From assembly GCA_966210725.1 (NCBI GenBank), contig CBIHLN010000004.1, forward strand, positions 1 to 64,000: a DNA stretch of 64,000 nucleotides. Reading direction: 5' to 3'. Source of the stretch: Lysobacter_C sp966210725. Its GTDB lineage: Bacteria; Pseudomonadota; Gammaproteobacteria; Xanthomonadales; Xanthomonadaceae. The translations under genes were made by a program, and so were the position numbers. Below the pieces are notes generated by a model. That model did no database searches. It saw only the letters and a list, made by a program, of their open reading frames with translations, and was not told where the DNA came from. Shown piece after piece: positions 15,722 through 25,447 of this stretch (positions within the stretch are counted from its first letter, which is position 1; each line of letters opens with the position of its first letter).

Positions 15722-17530
15722 TCACTCCCTCACCGCCACTTCGCGGAACATGCCCGCTTCCATGTGGTAGAGCAGGTGGCAGTGGAATGCCCACCGGCCC
15801 AGCGCGTCGGCACGCACGCGATAGCTGCGCCTTGTGCCGGGTGGCATGTCGACGGTGTGCTTTCGGACCTGGAACTGCCCGTTCTCGTCCTCGACATCGC
15901 TCCACATGCCGTGCAGATGTATCGGGTGGGTCATCATCGTGTCGTTGACGAGCACGATCCGCATGCGCTCGCCGTAGTTGAGGCGCAGCGGTTCGGCGTC
16001 CGAGAACTTCACTCCGTCGAACGACCAGGCAAAGCGTTCCATGTGGCCCGTGAGGTGAAGTTCGATTTCACGACCCGGCGCGCGCCCGTCGGGGTCTGCG
16101 AACGTGCTTCGGAGATCCGAATAGGTGAGTACCCGGCGGCCGTTGTCACGCAGGCCGATGCCTGGGTCGTCGAGCTTGGGTGCGGGCGACATGGTCTGCA
16201 TGTCGACCAGCGGGTTGCCATCCTCGCTTCGCGGATGGGTTTGCATGGCACCGTCGCCGTGGTCCATGCCGGTCATCGCGGCCATGCCGTGGCCCGAGTG
16301 GTCCATGCCGGCCATCGCGCCGTCCGACATGGCGGACATGTCATGCCCGCCTTCCATTCCGCCATGGCCCATATCGGCCATGGTCAGCCGCGGCACCGGG
16401 TCCACCGCCGGGATCGGCGCGCGCAGGCCTTCGTGAGTCGCCAAGGTGCCGCTGACGTACCCGGTGCGGCCCATGTCTTGGGCGAAAATCGTAAACGCGT
16501 CCTGCCCTGACGGCTCCACGATTATATCGAAGGTTTCCGCGACGGCGATGCGGAACTCGTCCACCGACACCGGGTGCACGTACTGGCCATCGGCCGCGAC
16601 CACGGTCATCTTCAATCCGGGGATGCGCACGTCGAAGTACGTCATCGCCGATCCATTAATGAAGCGCAGGCGCAGTTTTTCGCCCGAGCGGAACAGCCCG
16701 GTCCAGTTGCCCAGCGCCGTGGTCCCATTCATCAGGTATGTGTAGGTATTGGCGTTAACGTCGGCAAGGTCGGTTGGCGTCATGCGCATCTGGCCCCACA
16801 TCAGCCGATCGTCGATCGTTTCTGACAACCCGTTTCGTTGCGCGTCCCGAACGAAATCCCCTACCGTGAGCTTGTTGAAGTTGTCGTGGTCGGACATCTT
16901 CTTCAGACGCACGAACAACTCGTCCGGCGCCAGGTCGGTCCAGTCGCTCAGCAGGACCACGTAATCGCGGTCGTAGGTGAAAGGCTCCGGTTCGGCCGAG
17001 TCGATGATGAGCGCGCCATACAGGCCAGCCTGCTCTTGGAACGCCGAATGGCTGTGGTACCAGTAGGTACCGCCCTGGTTCACGTCGAACCGGTAGTGGT
17101 AGGTCTCACCACGTCCGATGCCGTCGAAGCTCAGGCCGGGTACGCCATCCATGTTGGCCGGCAGCAGAATGCCGTGCCAATGGATAGAGGTCTGGTGGCC
17201 GTGGATCGAGCCAAGCGGCAACGCATTTGAGACGAACAGGTCAACCGTGGTGCCTTCGCGCCAGCGCAGGATCGGTGCCGGCACCGTGCCGTTAACGGTG
17301 ATGGCCGGGCGGACGCGCCCGGTGAAGTCCATCGGCGTCTCGCCGATCGTCAGGTCGAAGCGGGTGCCCGCCAGCACGTTCTTCTGGCCAGGGGACTTCA
17401 GCGCCCATAAGGGCTTGGGCCAAAGGCCAAGGCTGGCGACCGCGCCACCGGCGGCGAGGCCTTGGATGAAACGTCGCCGCGACGGTGCAGGCAGTAGGCC
17501 TGAACCCGAATCGCGAGGAGGAAAGGACAT
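15722..17530 (-). CDS. copA: multicopper oxidase CopA (PcoA family)
   Basis: Periplasmic oxidase that turns toxic Cu(I) into Cu(II) and binds copper. The 602-aa protein starts with a Tat signal (RRRFIQG at 18-24), so it is exported folded. The four copper-binding motifs are present: HWHG, WYHSHS, HPIHLHGMW and the C-terminal HCHLLYHMEAGMF (type 1/trinuclear ligands). Between domains 2 and 3 lies a Met/His-rich insert (MGHGGMEGGHDMSAM, GMDHSGHGMAAMTGMDHG), the CopA copper-binding segment. ATG 17530 with GGAG 7 bases upstream is clearly better than the longer frame. The gene precedes copB in the same unit. Confidence 0.95.
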   Translation of the reverse strand: MSFPPRDSGSGLLPAPSRRRFIQGLAAGGAVASLGLWPKPLWALKSPGQKNVLAGTRFDLTIGETPMDFTGRVRPAITVNGTVPAPILRWREGTTVDLFVSNALPLGSIHGHQTSIHWHGILLPANMDGVPGLSFDGIGRGETYHYRFDVNQGGTYWYHSHSAFQEQAGLYGALIIDSAEPEPFTYDRDYVVLLSDWTDLAPDELFVRLKKMSDHDNFNKLTVGDFVRDAQRNGLSETIDDRLMWGQMRMTPTDLADVNANTYTYLMNGTTALGNWTGLFRSGEKLRLRFINGSAMTYFDVRIPGLKMTVVAADGQYVHPVSVDEFRIAVAETFDIIVEPSGQDAFTIFAQDMGRTGYVSGTLATHEGLRAPIPAVDPVPRLTMADMGHGGMEGGHDMSAMSDGAMAGMDHSGHGMAAMTGMDHGDGAMQTHPRSEDGNPLVDMQTMSPAPKLDDPGIGLRDNGRRVLTYSDLRSTFADPDGRAPGREIELHLTGHMERFAWSFDGVKFSDAEPLRLNYGERMRIVLVNDTMMTHPIHLHGMWSDVEDENGQFQVRKHTVDMPPGTRRSYRVRADALGRWAFHCHLLYHMEAGMFREVAVRE

Positions 17531-17644
17531 GGTCGAACTCCACGTAAGCATCGATGGGCGGCCTCAACGAGGGAGACCGCGCGAGTCGCCGTGCTGGCAG
17601 CGGGCCAGCCACGAACGTCCAGCGCCGACGGCGCAACGAAATGC

Positions 17645-18118
17645 TTAGCCGATGGGAGGTCGAATCAGATGGGGGAGTGCCGGCGGCGCATGGCTCGCCT
17701 GCATGCGTCCACTGCTGGACGCATGTTCGATCACGGTGGGTACAACAGTGATGGCACGCACCATGGCGTGGCAGGTGTGCATGCAGGAGCACCGGCAGGT
17801 GCCGTCCTCGCAGCAGTCGCCGTCGTGGGACGCGTGAACAGTGCTTGCGTCTTCAGAGGAGTCCAGCAAGTCCACAGAGCGGGCATCGCCATGATTGCCG
17901 TGCGTCGCATTGTGGGCATGCCCGGTTGTGGGTGCCGGTTCGTCCCCTGAGGAGGTGTGGCATGACGCGGCCGGACCATCCTTCATAACCACAACCCCGG
18001 CGGGCGAACCCTCGCTGAGCCCGTGCCCCATCTGCACCGTGGCCATTGCCGGTACTGCGCCATTGAGCGCCAAAGCGGCGATCAGGAGCATTCGCAGAAG
18101 TGTGGGCCAAAAACGCAT
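17645..18118 (-). CDS. copL: CopL-type metal-binding regulatory protein
   Basis: First gene of the copLAB block, as in xanthomonads, where CopL is needed for copper induction of copAB. The 157-aa protein has a signal peptide (LLRMLLIAALALNGAVPAMA) and clustered metal ligands: His-rich stretch THGNHGDARS, then HASHDGDCCEDGTCRCSCMHTCHAM, with six Cys within 13 residues. Despite its regulatory role there is no DNA-binding domain. I infer that it modulates expression indirectly, or acts as a leader peptide-like metal sensor. Identification rests on ligand layout and position ahead of copA. Confidence 0.82.
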   Translation of the reverse strand: MRFWPTLLRMLLIAALALNGAVPAMATVQMGHGLSEGSPAGVVVMKDGPAASCHTSSGDEPAPTTGHAHNATHGNHGDARSVDLLDSSEDASTVHASHDGDCCEDGTCRCSCMHTCHAMVRAITVVPTVIEHASSSGRMQASHAPPALPHLIRPPIG

Positions 18119-18211
18119 ACGGGCAACTCTACCTGCCAACGAGGGTGGAAAACGTACAGAAGCTGTGAAGAACTGCCTCCGAAGGCACAACGTACGTAAT
18201 CACGAATGAAA

Positions 18212-18240
18212 TTGTGTACTCCTTGGAGCCTCGCTACGAT
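18212..18240 (+). promoter_or_regulatory. candidate sigma-70 promoter for the rightward metal block
   Basis: TTGTGT at 18212-18217, a 17-base spacer, and TACGAT at 18235-18240. The predicted transcription start falls at or within a base or two of ATG 18247, which would make a leaderless mRNA. The divergent copL promoter must lie in the same 128-base gap. Confidence 0.45.
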
Positions 18241-18246
18241 GCCCGG

Positions 18247-18633
18247 ATGTTTAGGCCCAGCCGCCAGCCCTGGTTTCGAGCCGCCCTAATTGGGCTGCTG
18301 GCTCTTTGCATGGCGGTGCAGCCGGTGCTGGCCGCCGCCGGTGAGCTGCACGAGGCGTTTGCGCATGCCGAGCAGGCCGCCTTCCATCTTGAAGGGCCGG
18401 ACGATCACGACGATGCCTCCAACATCTCGGGCGGTGAGGGCCATGAGCCTGCCGATGCCCTGCATGTGCTGCTCCACTTCGCGCACTGTTGCGGCCATCC
18501 CGCCGGCCTCAATCCGCCCGAGGCCCGGATGCACTGGTTACCCGTGCATGAGCCGCAGCCGCTAAGGGCAGTAGTCACGCGGTCGCCGGCGCCGCAACTT
18601 GGCTCTCCCTTCCGACCTCCGATTCAGGCGTAA
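18247..18633 (+). CDS. small secreted His-rich protein, CzcI-like
   Basis: A 128-aa protein with a signal peptide (ALIGLLALCMAVQPVLAAAG) and many histidines: ELHEAFAHAEQAAFHLEGPDDHDD, LHVLLHFAHCCGHPAG. It lies directly before the CzcC-like gene, the position held by CzcI in Czc operons; CzcI is a small periplasmic protein thought to influence metal induction. Sequence resemblance is limited to ligand richness, so the link is by position. ATG 18247 gives the best signal peptide; GTG 18214 overlaps a likely promoter. Confidence 0.6.
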   Translation: MFRPSRQPWFRAALIGLLALCMAVQPVLAAAGELHEAFAHAEQAAFHLEGPDDHDDASNISGGEGHEPADALHVLLHFAHCCGHPAGLNPPEARMHWLPVHEPQPLRAVVTRSPAPQLGSPFRPPIQA

Positions 18634-18691
18634 AGGCTCGACTGGCCGCTTGGCCAGCTCCCAGTCCATTCCGCTACATCGGAGAACTCCC

Positions 18692-19969
18692 ATGCTATTG
18701 CGACTCACGGCTCTGGCCGTGTGCGTCGCGGCTTTTGCCGTGGCTTGGCCGGCGTCGGCCGCCGACCGTTTGACCCTCGACGACGCGTTCCAGCGCGTTG
18801 CCCAAATCCATCCCGACCTGCGCCTGTTTGGTCCGCGGCAAGACGCGCTCGGCGCCGAACTCGACCGTGCGTCTCTTCGTCCTGCGTACGTCGCCGGCGC
18901 GACCGTCGAGAACGCACTTGGCACCGGCGAGGCGAGTGGCCTCAGTGGCGCCGAACTCACGCTGACCCTTGCGTCGGTGCTGGAGCGTGGCGGCAAGCTC
19001 GACGCACGGCGCGCGCTCGTCCAGAGCCGGATCGACGCGCTGGCCATCGAACGCGAAACCCGCCGGCTGGACCTGCTGGCGGAAGTTGCACGCCGGTACC
19101 TGGCGATCGTGGCTGCGCGGCAGCAGGCCGCCATCGCCCAGCGCGATATCGACCAGCGCCAGCGCACGGTCGCGGCAGCACGCCAGCGCCACCAGGCGGG
19201 AGCGTCCCCCGAGTCCGTCGTATTCACGGCTCAGGCGGCATTGGCGCGGGCGGAACTGGAGCGGGCACGCGCCGAGCAGCAGGCGGCGGCCGCTCGCCAG
19301 CATCTGGCGGCCATGTGGGGCGAGCAGATGCCGGTGTTCGAGGTGGCCGAGGTGGATGCGCTGCAACTGGCGGAGGTGGCGGACTTCGCCACCTTGGCGC
19401 AGTGGCTGGAGCGCAACCCGGAACTCGCGCGCTTCGCGGACGAACGCCGCATTGCCGAGGCCCGGCTGCAACTGGCCCGTACCGAAGCCACGCCGGATAT
19501 CGACTGGCAGGTTGGTGTACGGCGCCTGCAGGCCACCGACGACTTCGGCCTGACCGCCGGCGTTTCGATTCCGCTGGGCGCGTCCGTCCGCGCGCAACCC
19601 GCCATCCGCGCCGCGCAGGCGGAGCTGGCGGTGCTTGAGATCGAACGCGAAGCCGCCGGGCTGTCCCTGTACTCCACGCTCGCCGAAGCCCATGGCCGCT
19701 ACCGCGTGGCCCAGCTGGAGGTGTCGCGCATCGGCAAGGACGTGCTGCCACGCCTTGCGCGCGCTGAAACGGCGGCCGCCACGGCCTATCGCGCAGGCGC
19801 AGCGAGCTACTTGGAGTGGGCCTCGCTGCAGGCCGAGCGCACCTCGGCGCTGCGCCAGCAACTCAACGCAGCGCTCGACGCCCAGCGCGCCCTCATAGAA
19901 ATCCAGCGGTTGACCGGCCAGGCGTTTCTCGCCGGCCCCACGCCGTCGACTCAAGGAGTGACCCCATGA
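18692..19969 (+). CDS. czcC: outer-membrane factor of Czc-type RND efflux pump
   Basis: TolC-like channel protein, 425 aa, with a signal peptide (to about 25, AWPASAAD) and the long paired helices of outer-membrane efflux proteins (DAFQRVAQIHPDLR, LASVLERGGKLDARRALV, GVSIPLGASVRAQPAIRAA). It joins CzcB and CzcA to span the envelope. ATG 18692 has GGAG 7 bases before it. Its stop overlaps the czcB start (ATGA). The Czc-like assignment comes mainly from the pump partner. Confidence 0.9.
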   Translation: MLLRLTALAVCVAAFAVAWPASAADRLTLDDAFQRVAQIHPDLRLFGPRQDALGAELDRASLRPAYVAGATVENALGTGEASGLSGAELTLTLASVLERGGKLDARRALVQSRIDALAIERETRRLDLLAEVARRYLAIVAARQQAAIAQRDIDQRQRTVAAARQRHQAGASPESVVFTAQAALARAELERARAEQQAAAARQHLAAMWGEQMPVFEVAEVDALQLAEVADFATLAQWLERNPELARFADERRIAEARLQLARTEATPDIDWQVGVRRLQATDDFGLTAGVSIPLGASVRAQPAIRAAQAELAVLEIEREAAGLSLYSTLAEAHGRYRVAQLEVSRIGKDVLPRLARAETAAATAYRAGAASYLEWASLQAERTSALRQQLNAALDAQRALIEIQRLTGQAFLAGPTPSTQGVTP

Positions 19970-21237
19970 CGCTCGTTTCCACACTGCGGCCCTTGGCCAC
20001 CGGTCTGGCTCTCGTACTGGCGCTTTCGGCTTGCGGCGGCGACCACGGCGCGGAAGACGGCCACGGCCATGCCGAAGAAGGCGAGCACGCCGAGGGCGAA
20101 GAGGCGCGGACCGGTGAACATGGCGGTCGTCTGCTGGCGCAGGACGAGTTCGCCGTGGAGCTGGCCATCGCAGAAGACGGGACGCCACCCAAGTACCAGG
20201 CCTGGCTCTATCGCGATGGAGAGCCGTTACCTGCCTCACAGGGCACGGTGAAGGTCAACCTCAAGCGCCTGGGCGGCGTGAGCGAGCAGCACACGCTGAC
20301 GCCCCAGGCCGATGGCAGCCTGATGGCCGCGACCGTGGTCGGCGAACCGCATTCTTTTGATGTCGAGGTCCGGGCCACCGTCGATGGCCAAGCGCTGCGC
20401 TGGGCGTACCCGAGTTACGAGGGCCGCACCGAGATCGCCGCTGCCGTTGCCGAGAAATCCGGCATCGAGGTCGCGCTGGCCGGCCCCGGCACCATCGCTG
20501 ACGAACATGAGGTGCAGGGCCTGCTGACACCGGTCGAGGGCCGCGTCGCCAGCGTGACCGCGCGCTTCCCCGGGCCGATTCGCAGCCTGCGGGCCAACGT
20601 GGGCGATGCGGTGCGTGCCGGGCAGCCCCTGGCAACGATCGAGAGCAACGTCAGCCTGAGCACGTACTCCGTCAGCAGCCCGATCGCGGGCGTCGTCACC
20701 GAGCGCAACGCCGCGATCGGTGGGGTGGCGACGGAGAACATGCCGCTGTTCGAGATCGCGGACCTGTCGCGGTTGTGGGTCGACCTGCACATCTTCGGCT
20801 CCGACGCCCAGCACATCCGCCCTGGTGTCCCGGTCACGGTGACCCGGCTCAGCGACGGTGCCACCATCGAGACGGTGCTCGAACGCGTACTGCCCGGCAC
20901 GGCGACGGCCAGCCAGAGCACTGTCGCACGCGCCACGATTGATAACAGCGATGGGCTGTGGCGCCCGGGCAGCGCGGTCAAGGCGCGCATCACCGTGGAC
21001 CGAGAGCCGGTCGACCTGATGGTGCCGCTGGCGGCGGTGCAGACTTTCCGCGACTGGGACGTGGTGTTCGTGCGCGTTGGCGACACCTACGAGGTGCGGC
21101 CGGTGGAACTGGGCAAGCGCGATGGAGAGCGCGTGCAGATCCTGTCGGGCCTGGACAAGAGCGCGCGGGTCGTCGTCGAGCAGAGCTACCTGGTAAAGGC
21201 CGACATCGAAAAGTCGGGGGCTTCGCATGACCACTGA
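19966..21237 (+). CDS. czcB: periplasmic adaptor (membrane-fusion) lipoprotein of Czc-type pump
   Basis: A 423-aa membrane-fusion protein. A lipobox (LSACGG) predicts lipid anchoring. It is followed by a His/Glu-rich metal-binding stretch (GDHGAEDGHGHAEEGEHAEGEE) as seen in CzcB-type adaptors. Then come the beta-barrel, lipoyl (VGDAVRAGQPLATIES, SPIAGVVTERNAAIGG) and hairpin domains. It overlaps czcC by 4 bases and czcA by 11 bases, giving a fully coupled C-B-A unit. Confidence 0.92.
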   Translation: MTLVSTLRPLATGLALVLALSACGGDHGAEDGHGHAEEGEHAEGEEARTGEHGGRLLAQDEFAVELAIAEDGTPPKYQAWLYRDGEPLPASQGTVKVNLKRLGGVSEQHTLTPQADGSLMAATVVGEPHSFDVEVRATVDGQALRWAYPSYEGRTEIAAAVAEKSGIEVALAGPGTIADEHEVQGLLTPVEGRVASVTARFPGPIRSLRANVGDAVRAGQPLATIESNVSLSTYSVSSPIAGVVTERNAAIGGVATENMPLFEIADLSRLWVDLHIFGSDAQHIRPGVPVTVTRLSDGATIETVLERVLPGTATASQSTVARATIDNSDGLWRPGSAVKARITVDREPVDLMVPLAAVQTFRDWDVVFVRVGDTYEVRPVELGKRDGERVQILSGLDKSARVVVEQSYLVKADIEKSGASHDH

Positions 21238-24200
21238 GAAGCCCGGCGTGCTCGAGAACATCATCCGCTTCGCCATCGCGCACCGCTGGCTGATGCTGGC
21301 GTTGACGGCGGTGCTGGTGGGCGTGGGCATCTGGAGCTTCACCAAGCTGCCGATCGATGCCACGCCGGACATCACCAACGTCCAGGTACAGATCAACACG
21401 GAGGCCCCCGGGTACTCGCCGCTGGAGTCCGAGCAGCGCGTGACGTTCCCGATCGAGACCGCCATCGCGGGGCTTCCCGGACTGGACTACACCCGCTCGA
21501 TCTCCCGTTACGGACTGTCGCAGGTCACTGTGGTGTTCGAGGACGGCACCGACCTGTACTTCGCCCGCCAGCTGGTGGGTGAGCGGCTGCAACAGGTGTC
21601 ATCGCAGTTGCCGGACCGCATCGAGCCCTCCATGGGGCCCATCGCCACCGGCCTGGGCGAGATCTTCATGTACACGGTCGATGCGGACCCGGAGGCACGC
21701 AAGGACGACGGCACGCCGTGGACAGCCACCGACCTGCGCACACTGCAGGACTGGGTGATCCGGCCTCAGCTGCGCAACACGCCCGGCGTGACCGAGGTCA
21801 ACACCATCGGCGGCTACGAGCGCCAGATCCACATCACTCCCGACCCCGCCAAGCTGGTGGCGCTGGGTCTGACCCTGCATGACGTGGTGACCGCGGTCGC
21901 GGCCAACAACGAGAACGTCGGTGCCGGTTACATCGAGCGGAATGGGCAGCAGTTCCTGGTGCGCGTGCCGGGACAGGTCGTAGGCCTGGACGAGATCCGA
22001 TCGATCATCCTGGACCGCCGCGGCGGCGTGCCGATCCGGGTCGGCGACGTCGCTACCGTCGGGGAGGGCCCTGAATTGCGCAGCGGCGCCGCCACCCAGA
22101 ACGGCCGCGAGGTGGTGTTGGGTACGGTGATGATGCTGGTGGGTTCCAACAGCCGCGATGTGGCCCAGGCCGCGGCCGCCAAGCTTGAAGAGGCCGCCGG
22201 CAGCCTACCGCCGGGTGTGACCGCCAACGCGGTGTACGACCGCACGGCACTGGTGGACCGCACCATCGCCACCGTGTCCAAGAACCTGGTGGAAGGCGCG
22301 CTGCTGGTCATCGCGGTGCTGTTCCTGCTGCTGGGCAATTTCCGCGCGGCGCTGATCACCGCTGCCGTGATCCCGCTGGCCATGCTGTTCACCATGTTCG
22401 GCATGGTGCGCGGTGGCGTGTCCGGCAACCTGATGAGCCTGGGCGCGCTGGATTTCGGCCTGATCGTCGACGGCGCCGTGATCATCATCGAGAACTGCCT
22501 GCGCCGCTTCGGCGAGATGCAGCACGCCCTCGGCCGGGCCATGACCGATGAGGAGCGCCACGATGTGGCGGCATCGGCCACGGCCGAGGTAATCCGGCCG
22601 AGCCTGTTCGGCCTCGGGATCATCACCGCCGTGTACCTGCCGATCTTCGCGCTCACCGGGATCGAAGGAAAAATGTTCCACCCCATGGCGATCACCGTGG
22701 TGTTGGCGCTGACCGGCGCGATGGTCCTGTCACTGACCTTCGTCCCGGCGGCGGTGGCGGTGTTCCTGGGCGGACGCGTGGACGAAAAGGAAAACCGAGT
22801 CATGCGCTGGACGAAGCGTCGCTACGCGCCGGCGCTGGACTGGGCGCTGCGCCACCGCGCCATCGTGGTCGGCGGTGCGGCCGCCCTCGTGGTGGCCTGT
22901 GGACTGCTGGCGACGCGCCTGGGCACCGAGTTCATCCCCAACCTGGACGAAGGCGATATCGCGCTGCACGCGCTGCGCATCCCGGGCACCGGCATAGACC
23001 AGGCCGTACGCATGCAGATCGATCTGGAAGAGCGGATCGCACAGTTCCCGGAGGTCGAACGCGTCTACAGCAAGATCGGCACGGCGGAAGTGGCATCCGA
23101 CCCGATGCCGCCCTCGGTGGCAGACACCTTCCTGATCATGAAGCCCAGGGAGAATTGGCCCAACCCGCGCAAGCCACGGGCGGAGCTGATCGCCGAGATC
23201 GAGGCGGCGGTGACCGAGCTGCCCGGCAACAACTACGAGTTCACCCAGCCCATCCAGATGCGCATGAACGAGCTGATCTCCGGCGTGCGCGCGGAAGTCG
23301 CCATTAAAGTGTTCGGTGATGACCTGGATACGCTGGTCGAGGTCGGCGAGCAGGTAGCCGAGGTGGCCGAGTCCGTGCCGGGTGCAGCCGACGTCAAGCT
23401 TGAGCAGACGACCGGCCTGCCGCTGCTGACCGTTACGCCCGACCGCGTGGCGCTGGCGCGCTACGGGCTGAATCCGGGCGTGGTGCAGGAGACGGTTTCC
23501 ACGGCAGTGGGCGGCGAAGTAGCCAGCCAGCTGTTCGAGGGAGACCGGCGCTTCGACATCGTGGTGCGCCTGCCCGAACACCTGCGCCAGAATCCGGCCA
23601 CGCTGGCCGACCTGCCGATCCCGCTACCGTCCGATTTCAGTGCCGACGAAGCCGGCCGCGTGGCCACTGGGCAGGCTGGAGCCCCATCGACGGTGCCGCT
23701 GCGCGAGGTCGCGAAGATCGAGACGGTGGCCGGGCCCAACCAGATCAATCGCGAGAACGGAAAACGTCGCGTGGTCGTCACCGCAAACGTCCGCGGCCGT
23801 GACCTGGGCGGTTTTGTCGAGGAGCTGCGCGGGCGTGTGGCGACCGAAGTCGAGATCCCGGCGGGCTACTGGGTGGATTACGGCGGCACGTTCGAGCAGT
23901 TGATCTCGGCCAGCCAGCGCCTTTCGGTGGTGGTTCCGGTGACGTTGGCGGTGATCTTCGCACTGCTGTTCATGGCGTTCGGTTCGGCCAAGGATGCCGC
24001 GATCGTGTTCAGTGGCGTGCCGCTGGCGTTGACCGGCGGCGTACTCGCGCTCGCTTTGCGCGGTATCCCGCTGTCCATCTCGGCGGGCGTCGGTTTCATT
24101 GCCCTGTCGGGCGTGGCGGTGCTCAACGGGCTGGTGATGATTGCCTTCATCCGCAAGCTGCGCGAGCAGGGCGACCCGCTGGATACCGCGGTGGTCGACG

Positions 24201-24430
24201 GTGCGCTCACGCGCCTGCGGCCGGTGCTGATGACGGCGCTGGTGGCGTCGCTGGGCTTCGTGCCCATGGCCTTTAACGTTGGCGCCGGTTCGGAGGTGCA
24301 GCGTCCGCTGGCGACGGTCGTGATCGGCGGCATCATCTCGTCCACGTTGCTCACGTTGCTGGTGTTGCCTGTCCTTTACCGTTGGCTGCACCGTGACGTC
24401 CAGCCGGATACCGGACTGCAGGAGGCCTGA
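21227..24430 (+). CDS. czcA: heavy-metal RND pump, CzcA type
   Basis: Inner-membrane proton-driven exporter of divalent cations (Co2+, Zn2+, Cd2+). The 1067-aa protein has the twelve-helix RND plan with two large periplasmic loops. The fourth helix reads DFGLIVDGAVIIIEN with Asp409, Asp415 and Glu422. This is the same 6- and 7-residue spacing as the essential Asp402/Asp408/Glu415 of CzcA in Cupriavidus, and marks HME-RND group 1 divalent-cation pumps, as opposed to Cu/Ag ones. It looks intact. Confidence 0.93.
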   Translation: MTTEKPGVLENIIRFAIAHRWLMLALTAVLVGVGIWSFTKLPIDATPDITNVQVQINTEAPGYSPLESEQRVTFPIETAIAGLPGLDYTRSISRYGLSQVTVVFEDGTDLYFARQLVGERLQQVSSQLPDRIEPSMGPIATGLGEIFMYTVDADPEARKDDGTPWTATDLRTLQDWVIRPQLRNTPGVTEVNTIGGYERQIHITPDPAKLVALGLTLHDVVTAVAANNENVGAGYIERNGQQFLVRVPGQVVGLDEIRSIILDRRGGVPIRVGDVATVGEGPELRSGAATQNGREVVLGTVMMLVGSNSRDVAQAAAAKLEEAAGSLPPGVTANAVYDRTALVDRTIATVSKNLVEGALLVIAVLFLLLGNFRAALITAAVIPLAMLFTMFGMVRGGVSGNLMSLGALDFGLIVDGAVIIIENCLRRFGEMQHALGRAMTDEERHDVAASATAEVIRPSLFGLGIITAVYLPIFALTGIEGKMFHPMAITVVLALTGAMVLSLTFVPAAVAVFLGGRVDEKENRVMRWTKRRYAPALDWALRHRAIVVGGAAALVVACGLLATRLGTEFIPNLDEGDIALHALRIPGTGIDQAVRMQIDLEERIAQFPEVERVYSKIGTAEVASDPMPPSVADTFLIMKPRENWPNPRKPRAELIAEIEAAVTELPGNNYEFTQPIQMRMNELISGVRAEVAIKVFGDDLDTLVEVGEQVAEVAESVPGAADVKLEQTTGLPLLTVTPDRVALARYGLNPGVVQETVSTAVGGEVASQLFEGDRRFDIVVRLPEHLRQNPATLADLPIPLPSDFSADEAGRVATGQAGAPSTVPLREVAKIETVAGPNQINRENGKRRVVVTANVRGRDLGGFVEELRGRVATEVEIPAGYWVDYGGTFEQLISASQRLSVVVPVTLAVIFALLFMAFGSAKDAAIVFSGVPLALTGGVLALALRGIPLSISAGVGFIALSGVAVLNGLVMIAFIRKLREQGDPLDTAVVDGALTRLRPVLMTALVASLGFVPMAFNVGAGSEVQRPLATVVIGGIISSTLLTLLVLPVLYRWLHRDVQPDTGLQEA

Positions 24431-24433
24431 GCG

Positions 24434-25078
24434 ATGTCGGATTCATGCTGTGGTGGGACCGTCGACCTGGCGGCCATGCAGGCGCGCCAGCGGCGGGTGC
24501 TGATGATCGTGCTGGTGATCAACCTGGCCACGTTCGGGATGATGCTTGCAGCGGCGCTCTATGGCCGCTCGTCGTCGCTCCTGTCGGGCAGCCTCGACAA
24601 CCTCGGAGATGCGCTCACCTACCTGCTGAGCCTTGCCGTGATCGGCGCCAGTGCGGCGGCCAAGGCCCGGGTGGCGGTGGTCAAGGGCCTGCTGATTCTC
24701 GGCGCCGCATTGGCGGTGGCGGTCCAGATCGTCTGGCGGCTGCTGCATCCGGAAGTGCCGCTGTTCGAAGCGATCGGCGCGGCCGCGCTGCTGAACCTCG
24801 CCTTCAACGGTGTGTGCCTGTGGCTGTTGACGCCCTACCGCGCCGGGGACGTCAACATGGCGTCGGCGTGGGAATGTTCGCGCAACGATGTGTATGAGGG
24901 TTTTGCGGTGCTACTGGCGGCGGCCGGCGTGTGGGCCTTCGATGCGGGCTGGCCCGACCTGGTCATCGCGGCGGCATTGCTGGCGCTGTTCCTGCGCTCG
25001 GCCTGGCGCGTGCTTGCGCGCGCGCGCGCCGAGTTGCGCGAGGGTGGCCGTCGTGCCAGCCGTCCGTCGCCCACATGA
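24434..25078 (+). CDS. short cation diffusion facilitator-like transporter
   Basis: A 214-aa, six-helix protein of the CDF superfamily. It begins with a Cys pair (SDSCCGG). Membrane metal-site motifs are SLDNLGDALTY in helix 2 and ECSRNDVYEG in helix 5, in place of the HxxxD pairs of ZnT-type CDFs. It lacks the C-terminal cytoplasmic domain. It is placed 3 bases after czcA and overlaps ynfA by 4 bases, so it belongs to the same operon. The metal is not predictable; Co/Zn/Cd is suggested by context. Confidence 0.8.
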   Translation: MSDSCCGGTVDLAAMQARQRRVLMIVLVINLATFGMMLAAALYGRSSSLLSGSLDNLGDALTYLLSLAVIGASAAAKARVAVVKGLLILGAALAVAVQIVWRLLHPEVPLFEAIGAAALLNLAFNGVCLWLLTPYRAGDVNMASAWECSRNDVYEGFAVLLAAAGVWAFDAGWPDLVIAAALLALFLRSAWRVLARARAELREGGRRASRPSPT

Positions 25079-25401
25079 TCGCCAAGACCGCCGGCCTGTT
25101 CTTCATCACCGCCATCGCCGAGATCGTCGGCTGCTACCTGCCGTACCTGTGGCTGCGCGGCAGGGCCGAGGCCTGGGTGCTGATTCCCGCGGCGGTGTCG
25201 CTGGCCCTGTTTGCGTGGCTGCTCTCGCTACATCCCTTCGAGGCCGGTCGTACCTATGCGGCCTATGGCGCGGTGTACGTGGTGACGGCGCTGGGCTGGC
25301 TATGGGCGGTGGATGGCGTCCAGCCCACGCGCTGGGACGCACTGGGCGGATTGCTGGTGCTAGCCGGCATGGCGGTCATCGCGTTCGCGCCGCGCAGCTG
25401 A
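25075..25401 (+). CDS. YnfA/UPF0060 family membrane protein
   Basis: A 108-aa protein with four transmembrane helices matching UPF0060: LFFITAIAEIVGCYLPYLWLR, LIPAAVSLALFAWLLSLHP, RTYAAYGAVYVVTALGWLW and the final LLVLAGMAVIAFAPR. The family resembles small multidrug-resistance transporters and is a common passenger of metal-resistance islands. The ATG overlaps the CDF stop. Substrate unknown. Confidence 0.88.
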   Translation: MIAKTAGLFFITAIAEIVGCYLPYLWLRGRAEAWVLIPAAVSLALFAWLLSLHPFEAGRTYAAYGAVYVVTALGWLWAVDGVQPTRWDALGGLLVLAGMAVIAFAPRS

Positions 25402-25447
25402 TCGAACGGGTATCACCGACACAACCAATCGACGGGAAAGCACTGAC

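Noticed and set aside
15722..17551. longer start of the multicopper oxidase at 17551
   Set aside because: The ATG at 17530 has a proper ribosome site and places the Tat motif correctly.
20236..21465. 409-codon open frame on the - strand
   Set aside because: Antisense to czcB and the start of czcA.
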